Positions 5,826-11,510 are shown, numbered from the stretch's first letter. The stretch: 11,510 nucleotides of DNA from Nocardiopsaceae bacterium (GCA_031254715.1 JAIRTY010000094.1:1-11510); one strand, 5' to 3'. Notes: generated by a model from the sequence alone, not told the origin. Made by a program: numbers and translations.

Positions 5826-6551
5826 TCAGGCCGGCATGCGGGCGGCTGTCTGGCAGGTGCGGAAGCGGCTGAGGACCAGGGCGGCCACGGCTGGGTGGTC
5901 TCCCAGCGGTTCCGAGACCCAGGCCGCCGCGCTGGTCAGCAGCTGATCGTGGAACAGGCCGGGGGCCAGCAGGTAGCTGGCCACCGCGACCGGCCCGTCG
6001 GTGGCGGCCGACAACGCGTCGACCGCCTCGGCCACGGTCGGCTTGGCGGCCGATACGTAGGCAGCCATCACCGGCGCCCGGAGCCGGATCGACAGCAGCG
6101 ACGCCTGCAGGCGGGTGTCCTCGGCCGCCCGGGGGTCGCGGGAGCCGGCGGCGGCGAGCACCACCGGTGTCCCGGCCGGCACCCGGGCCGCCGCCAGCCG
6201 GCCGGCCAGCACCGGGACCAGTGCCGCGTCGGGGCCGAGCGGGGCCGCTGCCGGTACCCCGGCCCGGTCGGCAGCCTGCCCGATGTCCTCGCTCAGGTGG
6301 TACCCGGGCGCCAGCAGCAACGGCACGATGGCGACCCGGCGCTGTCCGGCGTCGGCCACCGCCTGCGCCAGCGACCCGGGCAGCCCGGGCGCGGCGTTCT
6401 CCAGGAACGCGGCCCTTACCTCGATGCCGGGGGCCAGCCCGCCGACCTGCCTGGCCAGCGCCCGGATGCGGCGCTGGGCGGCAGGGTCGCGGCTGCCGTG
6501 CGCGACCGCCAGCAGGATGGGCCGCTGTCCTGCGGCTGGGCCGGTGGTCAT
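5826..6551 (-). CDS. Sirohydrochlorin chelatase (CbiX/SirB family)
   Basis: A 241-residue cytosolic chelatase that should insert Fe2+ into sirohydrochlorin to complete siroheme; cobalt insertion is the alternative in cobalamin-making hosts. The N-terminal half has LLAVAHGSRDP with catalytic H18 and VPLLLAPGYHLSEDI with H85, the two metal-site histidines of CbiX. The C-terminal half repeats the fold (VVLAAAGSRDP, SYLLAPGLFHDQL), with an alanine-glycine pair where the first histidine sits in the other half, so only the first half looks complete as a metal site. The ATG overlaps the stop of the methyltransferase gene (ATGA). The operon with sulfite reductase and siroheme synthesis favours iron and the SirB role. 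Confidence 0.88.
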   Translation of the reverse strand: MTTGPAAGQRPILLAVAHGSRDPAAQRRIRALARQVGGLAPGIEVRAAFLENAAPGLPGSLAQAVADAGQRRVAIVPLLLAPGYHLSEDIGQAADRAGVPAAAPLGPDAALVPVLAGRLAAARVPAGTPVVLAAAGSRDPRAAEDTRLQASLLSIRLRAPVMAAYVSAAKPTVAEAVDALSAATDGPVAVASYLLAPGLFHDQLLTSAAAWVSEPLGDHPAVAALVLSRFRTCQTAARMPA

Positions 6552-7798
6552 GACATGCCCAGCAGTTCCCGCAGCCGGACCACCTCGCCGACGACCACCA
6601 CCGCGGGCGGCCGGACCGCCTGCGCCTCCGCGTCGGCGGCGATCGAGTCCAGGGTGGAGACCAGCACCCGCTCGGTGCCGGTGGTGCCGTCGCTGATCAC
6701 CGCGACCGGCGTGCCGCCCGGCCGGCCGCGCTTGATCAGCTCGCCGGAGATCTGGCGGAGACGGCCCACGGCCATCAGCAGAACCAGGGTGCCGGGGCCG
6801 GTGGCCAGCCCGGCCCAGTCGACGGTGGAGCCGGGGTGGGACGGGTCCAGGTGCGCGGACACGACCGCGAAGTCCTGCGTGACGCCGCGGTGGGTGACCG
6901 GGATCCCGGCGCAGGCGGGAACGGCGGTCGCGCTGGTGACCCCGGGCACGATCTCGAACGGCACTCCGGCCCGCACGCAGGCGAGGGCCTCTTCGCCGCC
7001 GCGGCCGAACACGAACGGGTCGCCGCCCTTGAGCCGCACCACCCGCTGCCCGGCCAGTGCCCGGCTGGTGAGCAGGTCGTTGATCTGCTCCTGGGTCATG
7101 TTGTGGGCGTGCGGCGCCTTGCCCACGTTGATGATCTCCACGTCCGGCTCGAGTTCCGCCAGCACGCCCCGTGGCGCGAGCCGGTCGGTGAGCACCACGT
7201 CCGCCTCGCCGAGCAGCCGCCGCCCGCGCACGGTGAGCAGCCCCGGATCGCCCGGGCCGCCCCCAATCAGCGCAACCTGCCCGGCCTTGGCCGGCCGGGC
7301 AGGGCGCACCGGCAGCGTGCCGCCAGCGAGCGCGAGCGCGATCGCCGACCGCAGCCTGGCCGCCCGGCGCGGGTCACCGCCCGCGGTCACGGCGACGGTC
7401 ACCTCACCGTGCCGGGTGACCGCCGGCATCCACGCCGCTGAGGCATTCGCGTCGTCGGCCCGGACGCACCAGATCCGGGCGGCCTCGGCCTCGGCCGCGA
7501 CGGCGGCGTTGACCGCCGGGTCGCTGGTCGCGGCGTGGGCAAGCCAGCACCCGGCAAGATCCCCGTTCCGGAAAATGCGGTTGCGCACGGTCACGCGCAG
7601 GCTGGCCAGTTCCGGGAGCACGTCCGGCGCGATGACGGTGACCTCGGCGCCGGCCGCCAGCAGGCCGCGGGCCCGGCGCAGCGCGACCCGGCCGCCGCCC
7701 ACCACGACCGCCGGGCGGCCGGTGAGATCAAGGGCGAGCGGGTAACTCATCGCGCCGCCGGGAGCCAGATGCACATCACGATCGTACGGATGCGTCAC
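6548..7798 (-). CDS. cysG: Bifunctional precorrin-2 dehydrogenase / uroporphyrinogen-III C-methyltransferase (CysG-like)
   Basis: A 416-residue fusion. Residues about 18-165 form a Met8/CysG-type NAD-binding dehydrogenase (LDLTGRPAVVVGGGRVALRR, GGG at 34-36, and ATSDPAVN with D93 where CysG has its catalytic Asp) that oxidises precorrin-2 to sirohydrochlorin. Residues about 172-416 are a SAM-dependent uroporphyrinogen-III methyltransferase (GGGPGDPGLLTVRG at 179-192, VRLKGGDPFVFGRGGEE at 254-270, PGVTSA and AGIPVTHRG). A separate chelatase gene follows, so the N-terminal half need not insert iron. The GTG at 7798 overlaps the stop of the zinc-ribbon gene as GTGA, like the other junctions of this operon. 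The domain itself begins at the ATG at 7750, and a GTG at 7774 sits 6 bases after a TACGAT box, so either could be the real or an additional start. Confidence 0.9.
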   Translation of the reverse strand: MTHPYDRDVHLAPGGAMSYPLALDLTGRPAVVVGGGRVALRRARGLLAAGAEVTVIAPDVLPELASLRVTVRNRIFRNGDLAGCWLAHAATSDPAVNAAVAAEAEAARIWCVRADDANASAAWMPAVTRHGEVTVAVTAGGDPRRAARLRSAIALALAGGTLPVRPARPAKAGQVALIGGGPGDPGLLTVRGRRLLGEADVVLTDRLAPRGVLAELEPDVEIINVGKAPHAHNMTQEQINDLLTSRALAGQRVVRLKGGDPFVFGRGGEEALACVRAGVPFEIVPGVTSATAVPACAGIPVTHRGVTQDFAVVSAHLDPSHPGSTVDWAGLATGPGTLVLLMAVGRLRQISGELIKRGRPGGTPVAVISDGTTGTERVLVSTLDSIAADAEAQAVRPPAVVVVGEVVRLRELLGMS

Positions 7799-7980
7799 CC
7801 GCCGTCACCACCCGTTGTCACCACCCGGGTGAAGCGCAGCTCGAATCCGCGCCGGCAGGCGTCGCACTCCCAGCTCCCGCCCTTCGGCCCGGCCGGGCGC
7901 AGCGCCTCCTCCCCGCAGTACGGGCAGTAGAACGGCACTTGCCGTTCGCCTGCCGGTGCAGGTACCGGCGCCCCGGTCAC
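7795..7980 (-). CDS. Small two-CxxC zinc-ribbon protein of the sulfite reductase operon
   Basis: A 61-residue protein with YCPYCGEE at about 18-25 and WECDACRRGFELRF at about 37-50, giving CxxC-(16)-CxxC, a typical zinc ribbon. A proline/alanine-rich N-terminus precedes it. The GTG start overlaps the sulfite reductase stop (GTGA) and its own stop overlaps the next gene's GTG, so it is tightly coupled between enzyme and cofactor genes. Small ribbons at this place occur in other actinomycete sulfite-reductase operons as far as I recall, but I know of no defined function. Roles as an iron-sulfur or siroheme insertion helper, an electron-transfer adaptor, or a redox/zinc sensor are all guesses. 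Confidence 0.8.
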   Translation of the reverse strand: MTGAPVPAPAGERQVPFYCPYCGEEALRPAGPKGGSWECDACRRGFELRFTRVVTTGGDGG

Positions 7981-9614
7981 GTCAGCAGCCCTTCATCGGC
8001 CCGTCTCGCCCAGGTCGCGAACTCCTCGCCGTCGGTCCGGTCGGCCTGGTAGTTGCGGAGTATCCGCTCCACGTAGTCCACGGCGCCGTCGGCGCTGACC
8101 TTCAGGCCGCGCAGCTTCCGGCCGAATCCGGGGTCCATCCCGACCGAGCCGCCCAGGTGCACCTGGAAGCCCTCCTCGCCGCCGACGATCATGCCTTTCA
8201 GCCCGATGTCGGCGACCTGGAACCGGGCGCAGGAGTTCGGACAGCCGTTCACGTTGATGGTGACCGGGGTGTCGAACCCGGGCAGCCGCCGTTCCAGCTC
8301 CGCGTACAGGTCCGCGCCGCGCTGCTTGGTCTCGACGATCGCCAGCTTGCAGAACTCGATCCCGGTGCAGGCCATCGTCCCGCGCCGGAAGTTCGACGGC
8401 TCCAGCTGCAGGTCCTGGGCGGCCAGTTCCTGCGCGAGCTCGGCGGTCCGCTTTTCCGGCACGTCGCCGATGATCAGCTTCTGCTGGGTGGTGAGGCGAA
8501 CCTGGCCGGACCCGTATTCCTCCGCCAGGTCGGCGACCTGCCACAGCTGGGTGCCGGAGCTGCGGCCGACGCTCGGGGCCACGCCCAGGTAGTAGCGGCC
8601 GTCCCGCTGCCGGTGGACACCGACGTGATCGCGGTGGCCGGCCGGGGGCACCTCGACGGCCGGCCCGTCCGGCAGCGACCCGCCCAGGTACTCCTTCTCC
8701 AGCACCTCCCGGAACCGTTCCGTGCCCCAGTCGTGGACCAGGAACTTCATCCGGGCCCGGGCCCGCAGCCGCCGGTAGCCGTAGTCGCGGAACAGGCCGG
8801 TGACGCCCGCCCACACCTCCGGCACCCGGTCTTCCTCGACGAACACCCCGAGCCGCTTGGCGAGCATCGGGTTGGTGGACAGCCCTCCGCCGACCCACAG
8901 GTCGAAGCCGGGGGTGCCGTCCGGCCCGATGACGCCGGCGAACGAGATGTCGTTGATCTCGTGGTCGGTGCAGGCGTAGGCGCAGCCGCTGACCGAGGTC
9001 TTGTACTTCCGCGGCAGGTTGCTGAACTCAGGGTTGCCGGCCGCCAGGGCGTTGGTGGCGCGCAGCGCCGCACTGCCGTCCAGGACCTCATTGGCGTCGA
9101 TCCCGGCGACCGGGCAGCCGAGCATGTTCCTTGGCGTGTCGCCGCAGGCCTCCTGGCTGGACAGGCCCACCGCCTCCAGCCGTTCCCAGATGGCCGGGAC
9201 ATCCTCGATCCGGAGCCAGTGGAACTGGATGTTCTGCCGATCGGTGATGTCAGCCAGGTCGCGGCCGTACTCCTTGGCGATGCCGGCCACCGTGCGCAGC
9301 TGCTGCGCGGACAACTGCCCGCCGGGGATGCGGACCCGCATCATGAAGTACGAGTCCTCGATCTCCTCGTCGTCCAGCGCGCCGGTCTTGCCGCCGCCGA
9401 TGCCGGGCCGGCGCTGCGTGTACAGGCCCCACCACCGGAAGCGCCCGCGCAGATCCTGCGGATCGATGGAGTCGAAGCCCAGGTGCGCGTAGCGGTTCAG
9501 GATGCGCTCGCGCACGTTGAGCCCGTCGTCGTCCTTCTTGACCCGCTCGTTGGCGTTCAGCGGCTCGAAGTGGTTCAGGGCCCACTGGCCCTGGCCTCGC
9601 TGGGGTGCTGGCAT
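7977..9614 (-). CDS. sir: Ferredoxin-dependent assimilatory sulfite reductase (SirA/NirA-type, siroheme and 4Fe-4S)
   Basis: A 545-residue enzyme that reduces sulfite to sulfide with six electrons from ferredoxin. The cluster/siroheme ligands are C416 and C422 (ACTGIEFC) and C458 and C462 (NGCPNSC), in the Cx5C...CxxxC pattern. Two ferredoxin-like/catalytic repeats are visible (DRQNIQFHW near 125-134 and TTQQKLIIGD near 375-384). Y65 (GLYTQR) and C157 (EACGDT) are 92 residues apart, the same spacing as the Tyr69-Cys161 crosslink described in M. tuberculosis NirA/SirA, which argues for sulfite rather than nitrite reductase. The ATG at 9614 is preferred: AGAGGA lies about 8-9 bases before it, and upstream in-frame codons run into leader RNA. 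It is headed by a cysteine leader peptide and followed by siroheme genes. It could be misnamed nitrite reductase by homology. Confidence 0.92.
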   Translation of the reverse strand: MPAPQRGQGQWALNHFEPLNANERVKKDDDGLNVRERILNRYAHLGFDSIDPQDLRGRFRWWGLYTQRRPGIGGGKTGALDDEEIEDSYFMMRVRIPGGQLSAQQLRTVAGIAKEYGRDLADITDRQNIQFHWLRIEDVPAIWERLEAVGLSSQEACGDTPRNMLGCPVAGIDANEVLDGSAALRATNALAAGNPEFSNLPRKYKTSVSGCAYACTDHEINDISFAGVIGPDGTPGFDLWVGGGLSTNPMLAKRLGVFVEEDRVPEVWAGVTGLFRDYGYRRLRARARMKFLVHDWGTERFREVLEKEYLGGSLPDGPAVEVPPAGHRDHVGVHRQRDGRYYLGVAPSVGRSSGTQLWQVADLAEEYGSGQVRLTTQQKLIIGDVPEKRTAELAQELAAQDLQLEPSNFRRGTMACTGIEFCKLAIVETKQRGADLYAELERRLPGFDTPVTINVNGCPNSCARFQVADIGLKGMIVGGEEGFQVHLGGSVGMDPGFGRKLRGLKVSADGAVDYVERILRNYQADRTDGEEFATWARRADEGLLT

Positions 9615-9626
9615 TTGCGGAATCCT

Positions 9627-9753
9627 CTGCTGCTCGGCCTGGTCGCCGCCGGGCGCGCGCCCAGGCAGGGCACAGGCACGCCGCGGCACGGCTTGACTGG
9701 GGGGAGCGGGCGGCACGGCAGGCCGGGAGCCTGCGGGAACGCCCTAGCAGCAG
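9627..9753 (-). promoter_or_regulatory. Predicted leader-RNA pairing that masks the sulfite reductase ribosome site
   Basis: In the transcript, CUGCUGCU (9746-9753), which encodes the leader's final Cys-Cys and the first base of its stop, is exactly complementary to AGCAGCAG (9627-9634), which abuts the AGGA ribosome site of the sulfite reductase gene. Two further G-C pairs follow across an A/G mismatch, giving 10 of 11 pairs over about 120 nt. A local hairpin, GCAGGC-UCCCG-GCCUGC (9718-9734), lies between the two arms. Ribosomes held at the last cysteine codons would block this pairing and free the ribosome site. No U-rich terminator is seen, so control at translation is more likely than transcription attenuation. 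This is a prediction from complementarity only. Confidence 0.5.
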
Positions 9754-9845
9754 GAACGACAGATTGCGCTGGAAACCCGCAGCAGGTCAACGTGACGGCG
9801 GCAGACAAGCAACGGCCCGTGGCTGCAGGCGCCGGTGGGTGTCAC
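9744..9845 (-). CDS. Cysteine-rich leader peptide of the sulfur operon
   Basis: A 33-residue ORF, GTG at 9845 to TAG at 9744-9746, with GGGAGG 6 bases before the start. It contains RRHVDLLRVSSAIC, the hallmark of the RHVDL-type leader peptides found before sulfur and cysteine genes in actinobacteria, and it ends CRSCC with cysteines at 7, 15, 29, 32 and 33. In mycobacteria, cysteine-ended short ORFs are known to attenuate downstream operons in response to cysteine supply; a like role here is inferred from the motif and from its place 130 bases before sulfite reductase. It is the main content of the 359-base gap between the sulfite reductase and Nudix genes. The peptide itself probably has no function. 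Confidence 0.88.
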   Translation of the reverse strand: MTPTGACSHGPLLVCRRHVDLLRVSSAICRSCC

Positions 9846-9907
9846 GGCGAGCCTCCCTCGTCGGTGCCGGCGGGGCTGGGCACTGGCACTCACGATGCGC
9901 CAATAAG

Positions 9908-9936
9908 ACAGTAACAGGGGCAACCACCGGGCTCCA
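9908..9936 (-). promoter_or_regulatory. Possible promoter of the sulfite reductase operon
   Basis: On the minus strand TGGAGC (9931-9936) and TACTGT (9908-9913) are 17 bases apart and could be -35 and -10 boxes. The transcript would start near 9901, about 55 bases before the leader peptide. A short dyad (GTGCC...GGCAC, 9864-9883) lies in that leader. The match to consensus is modest. Confidence 0.35.
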
Positions 9937-9960
9937 GGCTGGTATTCCTGCCCCGGCCGG

Positions 9961-9966
9961 TAGGCT
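9961..9966 (+). promoter_or_regulatory. TAGGCT -10 box of the Nudix gene (leaderless)
   Basis: TAGGCT is a common strong -10 box in actinomycetes. It ends 7 bases before the GTG at 9974, so the transcript should begin at or next to the start codon. This decides the GTG as the start over the much longer open frame upstream, which runs antisense to the leader peptide. Confidence 0.6.
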
Positions 9967-9973
9967 GCGGGCC

Positions 9974-10600
9974 GTGTCAGCCCCAGACGGCCCGGATGTC
10001 CGCGGCCCCGATGTCCGCCAGCACGGCCCCGATGTCCGCCAGCTCAGCTCCCGGGTGGTGTACCAGGACCGGTGGCTCACGCTGCGGCAGGACGAGATCG
10101 AGTACCGGGACGGCAGCCGCGGCAGCTACGCTGTGATCGACAAGCCGGACTTCGCCATGGTCATCCCGGCCGAGGACGGCCCCGGCGGCGGGCGGTTCTG
10201 CCTGGTCGAGGAGTTCCGGTATCCCCTGCAGCGCCGGGCGTGGTCGTTCCCGCAGGGCGGGTTCCCTGACCGGGGCACCGGCGACCCGGCCGAGCTGGCC
10301 CGGCTCGAGCTGGCGCAGGAGACCGGCCTGCGGGCCGCGGTGCTGACCCCGCTCGGCTTCCTCAACTGCGCGCACGGCCTCTCCGGGCAGGGGTTCCACG
10401 CGTTCCTCGCCACCGGGCTGACCCAGGGCGCCAGCGACCGGGAGCCGGAGGAGCAGGACATGCGGCAGGGCTGGGTCACCCGCGACCAGTTCACCGGCAT
10501 GATCCGCAGCGGCGCGATCTGCGACGACGCCACCGTCGCCGCCTACGCGCTGCTGCTGCTCCATGAGCAGGCCGGGCAGGAGCGGACGGCCGGGCGTTGA
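9974..10600 (+). CDS. Nudix hydrolase-family protein with degenerate Nudix box
   Basis: A 208-residue protein of the ADP-ribose-pyrophosphatase-like Nudix group. Strands VVYQDRWLTLRQDEIEYRDG and FCLVEEFRYPLQRRAWSFPQ lead into the Nudix box at 95-119, GGFPDRGTGDPAELARLELA followed by QETGL. Against GX5EX7REUXEEXGU the first Glu is Gly or Thr with one extra residue, the Arg of RE is Leu111, and the first Glu of EE is Gln115; E112 and E116 remain. Metal binding may be weakened or the substrate changed. The end, GWVTRDQFTGMIRSGAICDD, is typical of the group. Residues 6-23 hold a GPDVR repeat. The natural substrate (ADP-ribose, sugar nucleotide or other) is unknown. It diverges from the sulfite reductase operon and ends 10 bases from vapC. 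Confidence 0.82.
   Translation: MSAPDGPDVRGPDVRQHGPDVRQLSSRVVYQDRWLTLRQDEIEYRDGSRGSYAVIDKPDFAMVIPAEDGPGGGRFCLVEEFRYPLQRRAWSFPQGGFPDRGTGDPAELARLELAQETGLRAAVLTPLGFLNCAHGLSGQGFHAFLATGLTQGASDREPEEQDMRQGWVTRDQFTGMIRSGAICDDATVAAYALLLLHEQAGQERTAGR
9989..10045 (+). repeat. In-frame 21-bp tandem repeat in the Nudix N-terminus
   Basis: A 21-base unit beginning ggccccgatgtccgccag occurs at 10004-10024 and 10025-10045, with a shortened 15-base copy at 9989-10003. The units encode GPDVRQH, GPDVRQL and GPDVR. The two full copies differ at one position, suggesting recent slippage or duplication. Confidence 0.85.
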
Positions 10601-10610
10601 CGCCTGGCGC

Positions 10611-11006
10611 TCATGGTGCCTGCTGTTGGAGTGCAGTGTGGCGTGCCAGGACCCGGTAATCCTCGTCGTCATGCAGTACCGGCGTCTGGGCCCGGATGGC
10701 ATGCGCCGCGATGAGACAGTCCAGCGCTTTGCGGACCGTCTCGCCGCTCCGTCGGCAGGCCCGGTACAGGGCGGCGGCCTCGTCATAGTGGCCCGGGGTG
10801 GTGGCCAGCAGCTTCCCCCGCGCGAGCAGCCGCGAGAGCCGGGTCAGGTGCGCCTCGTCCCGGGCGCCCATGAGAATCTCCATCCGGACCGGATGACAGG
10901 TGGTGAACTCCTCTTCTCGGCGCATGATCGACGTCACCCGCTCGCAGGCCGGGCTTCCAGTGTCGCGCAGGTACTCGATCCAGGCGGAGCTGTCGATCAG
11001 CGTCAC
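10611..11006 (-). CDS. vapC: VapC family PIN-domain ribonuclease toxin
   Basis: A 131-residue PIN-domain protein. The acidic metal-site residues are in place: D5 (LIDSSAWIEYL), E43 (RMEILMG), D96 (KALDCLIAAHAI) and D113/D114 (LHDDEDY). VapC toxins are Mg2+-dependent endoribonucleases that cut tRNA or rRNA and are held inactive by VapB. The GTG start overlaps the vapB stop as GTGA, so toxin synthesis is coupled to antitoxin synthesis. Nothing looks broken; all four acidic positions are kept. The RNA target cannot be predicted. The gene converges on the Nudix gene with a 10-base gap. Confidence 0.92.
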   Translation of the reverse strand: MTLIDSSAWIEYLRDTGSPACERVTSIMRREEEFTTCHPVRMEILMGARDEAHLTRLSRLLARGKLLATTPGHYDEAAALYRACRRSGETVRKALDCLIAAHAIRAQTPVLHDDEDYRVLARHTALQQQAP

Positions 11007-11206
11007 GAGATGCGGCCCTCGCGCAGAGCCGCCAGGTCGCCCTCCCAGCCTGCCCCGCGCATCGCGAGAGCTTCCTCTTTCGTCATCGCCTCGGCAGCGA
11101 GCCGCCGCAGTGCGTAGTTCACAGCCTCGCGCTTGGAGTGCAGGTCATACCGCGCCATCACAGCGTGGACCGCGTCGTCGTCGACGTCAATATTGGTGCG
11201 AGACAT
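11003..11206 (-). CDS. vapB: VapB family antitoxin
   Basis: A 67-residue antitoxin. The N-terminal half (SRTNIDVDDDAVHAVMARYD, LHSKREAVNYALRRLA) is a ribbon-helix-helix DNA-binding module of the VapB type; the C-terminal half (about 40-67, with EGDLAALREG) should wrap the VapC active site. The ATG at 11206 is chosen because a TATGAT box lies 6 bases upstream and RTNIDVD begins the domain; an upstream in-frame ATG at 11221 would precede the promoter. It is expected to repress its own operon through the inverted repeat over its start. Confidence 0.9.
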   Translation of the reverse strand: MSRTNIDVDDDAVHAVMARYDLHSKREAVNYALRRLAAEAMTKEEALAMRGAGWEGDLAALREGRIS

Positions 11207-11218
11207 ACACCAATCATA
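11192..11218 (-). promoter_or_regulatory. vapBC promoter and operator
   Basis: TATGAT (11213-11218 on the minus strand) is a near-consensus -10 box 6 bases before the vapB ATG, so the mRNA is probably leaderless. ATTGGTG (11192-11198) and CACCAAT (11208-11214) form a perfect 7-base inverted repeat with 9 bases between, spanning the start codon and touching the -10 box. This is the layout expected for repression by VapB or VapBC. Confidence 0.65.
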
Positions 11219-11269
11219 CACACACGCGAGCGCGGGAGGCAGACACGCGTTATGGCAGGGCCGGCCCAG

Positions 11270-11510
11270 CTACCGCTTCACCCAGACGTAATAGGAGCCG
11301 CTGCCGTTGCCGTAGGGGATGGTGGCGGCCAGCCGGTAGTCGGGGTCGGCCTGCAGGACCCGCTGGATCGTGGTGTCGAGGGCCGGGGTCACCTGCCGGT
11401 CGTAGCAGATGACACGGAAGTACCCGGCCCTGATCGCCGCTTTGTAGTCGGCCGTGCCGGTCAGTGTCGCGCCGGATCGCGGCCGGTAGTTGATGAGGTA
11501 GGTCGAGGTG
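11270..11510 (-). CDS. C-terminal end of a probable membrane protein, possibly GT39-type glycosyltransferase (partial)
   Basis: The last 79 codons of a gene that enters from the right edge and stops at 11270-11272 (TAG). The piece reads YLINYRPRSGATL, DYKAAIRAGYFRVICYD, DTTIQRVLQADPDYRLAATI and ends YYVWVKR. It has no membrane segment itself and looks like the soluble C-terminal domain of actinobacterial ArnT/PMT-like (GT39) membrane proteins, whose ends commonly read 'YF-lI-yD...i...L....dYrL...ip.....YyvW'. The assignment is from pattern memory of that ending. It lies 63 bases downstream of the vapB start on the same strand, so vapBC is behind it in transcription order. Confidence 0.5.
   Translation of the reverse strand, partial: TSTYLINYRPRSGATLTGTADYKAAIRAGYFRVICYDRQVTPALDTTIQRVLQADPDYRLAATIPYGNGSGSYYVWVKR

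Noticed and set aside
5784..7745. Long plus-strand open frame (653 codons) opposite the chelatase and methyltransferase genes
   Set aside because: It is the antisense of two clearly recognisable enzymes and has the Arg/Pro/Ser-rich look of a GC-driven shadow frame.
9651..9662. GGGCGCGCGCCC palindrome as a terminator hairpin in the sulfur leader
   Set aside because: It has no loop and no U-tract; a self-complementary GC run is expected by chance at this base composition.
7956..9914. Long plus-strand open frame (652 codons) opposite sulfite reductase
   Set aside because: Antisense to a protein with complete siroheme/4Fe-4S motifs; no domain is recognisable in it.
9605..9973. N-terminal extension of the Nudix frame back to 9605
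   Set aside because: It runs antisense through the leader peptide, and the TAGGCT box 7 bases before the GTG at 9974 explains the start better.
11258..11268. GGGCCGGCCC palindrome between vapB and the right-edge gene as a terminator
   Set aside because: No loop and no U-tract follow, so it is not a convincing terminator.
1..11510. CRISPR array, tRNA or rRNA gene, insertion sequence or attachment site
   Set aside because: No regularly spaced repeats, no tRNA-like cloverleaf with a tRNA gene pattern, no transposase and no terminal inverted repeats were seen on reading the window; the gene fragments lack flanking target duplications that I can identify.

Overview
The window is very GC-rich and uses GTG starts, 4-base GTGA/ATGA gene overlaps, TANNNT -10 boxes placed 6-7 nt before start codons (leaderless style) and an actinobacterial-type cysteine leader peptide. 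This points to a filamentous or related high-GC actinomycete (Actinomycetota). Genus cannot be fixed from the sequence alone.

Left part (1-3106): the 3' end of a SnoaL-like protein, a MerR regulator behind a perfect palindrome, and a minus-strand pair of AhpD/carboxymuconolactone-decarboxylase-fold proteins. Around the pair lie two decayed VOC (glyoxalase-fold) genes. One is a 3' fragment embedded after the MerR gene. The other keeps its ribosome site, N-terminus, C-terminus and stop but has lost its middle. Its stop still overlaps the start of an ASCH-like/winged-helix gene, which fixes that gene's start. Next comes a small protein joining a CarD-type helical domain to a DUF1707 domain, without the CarD RNA-polymerase-binding domain.

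Middle (3072-5775): a small nucleotidyltransferase and a GNAT acetyltransferase diverge from a 37-bp gap that seems to hold two mirrored leaderless promoters. An MBL-fold lactonase-like hydrolase and a second, RimJ/RimL-like GNAT gene follow on the minus strand.

Sulfur/siroheme operon (minus strand, 9845 down to 5826): cysteine-rich leader peptide -> ferredoxin-dependent sulfite reductase -> two-CxxC zinc-ribbon protein -> precorrin-2 dehydrogenase/uroporphyrinogen-III methyltransferase fusion -> sirohydrochlorin chelatase. The last three junctions are 4-base overlaps. The enzymes convert uroporphyrinogen III to siroheme, the cofactor of the sulfite reductase, so one transcript makes the enzyme and its prosthetic group. 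The leader ends in Cys-Arg-Ser-Cys-Cys-stop. The RNA encoding that end can pair with the bases directly upstream of the sulfite-reductase ribosome site, which suggests cysteine-dependent translational control. This is the most interesting element of the window.

Right part (9974-11510): a Nudix-family gene with a TAGGCT leaderless promoter, a repeat-expanded N-terminus and a degenerate Nudix box; a VapBC toxin-antitoxin pair with an inverted-repeat operator over the vapB start; and the 3' end of a probable membrane protein, possibly a GT39-type glycosyltransferase.
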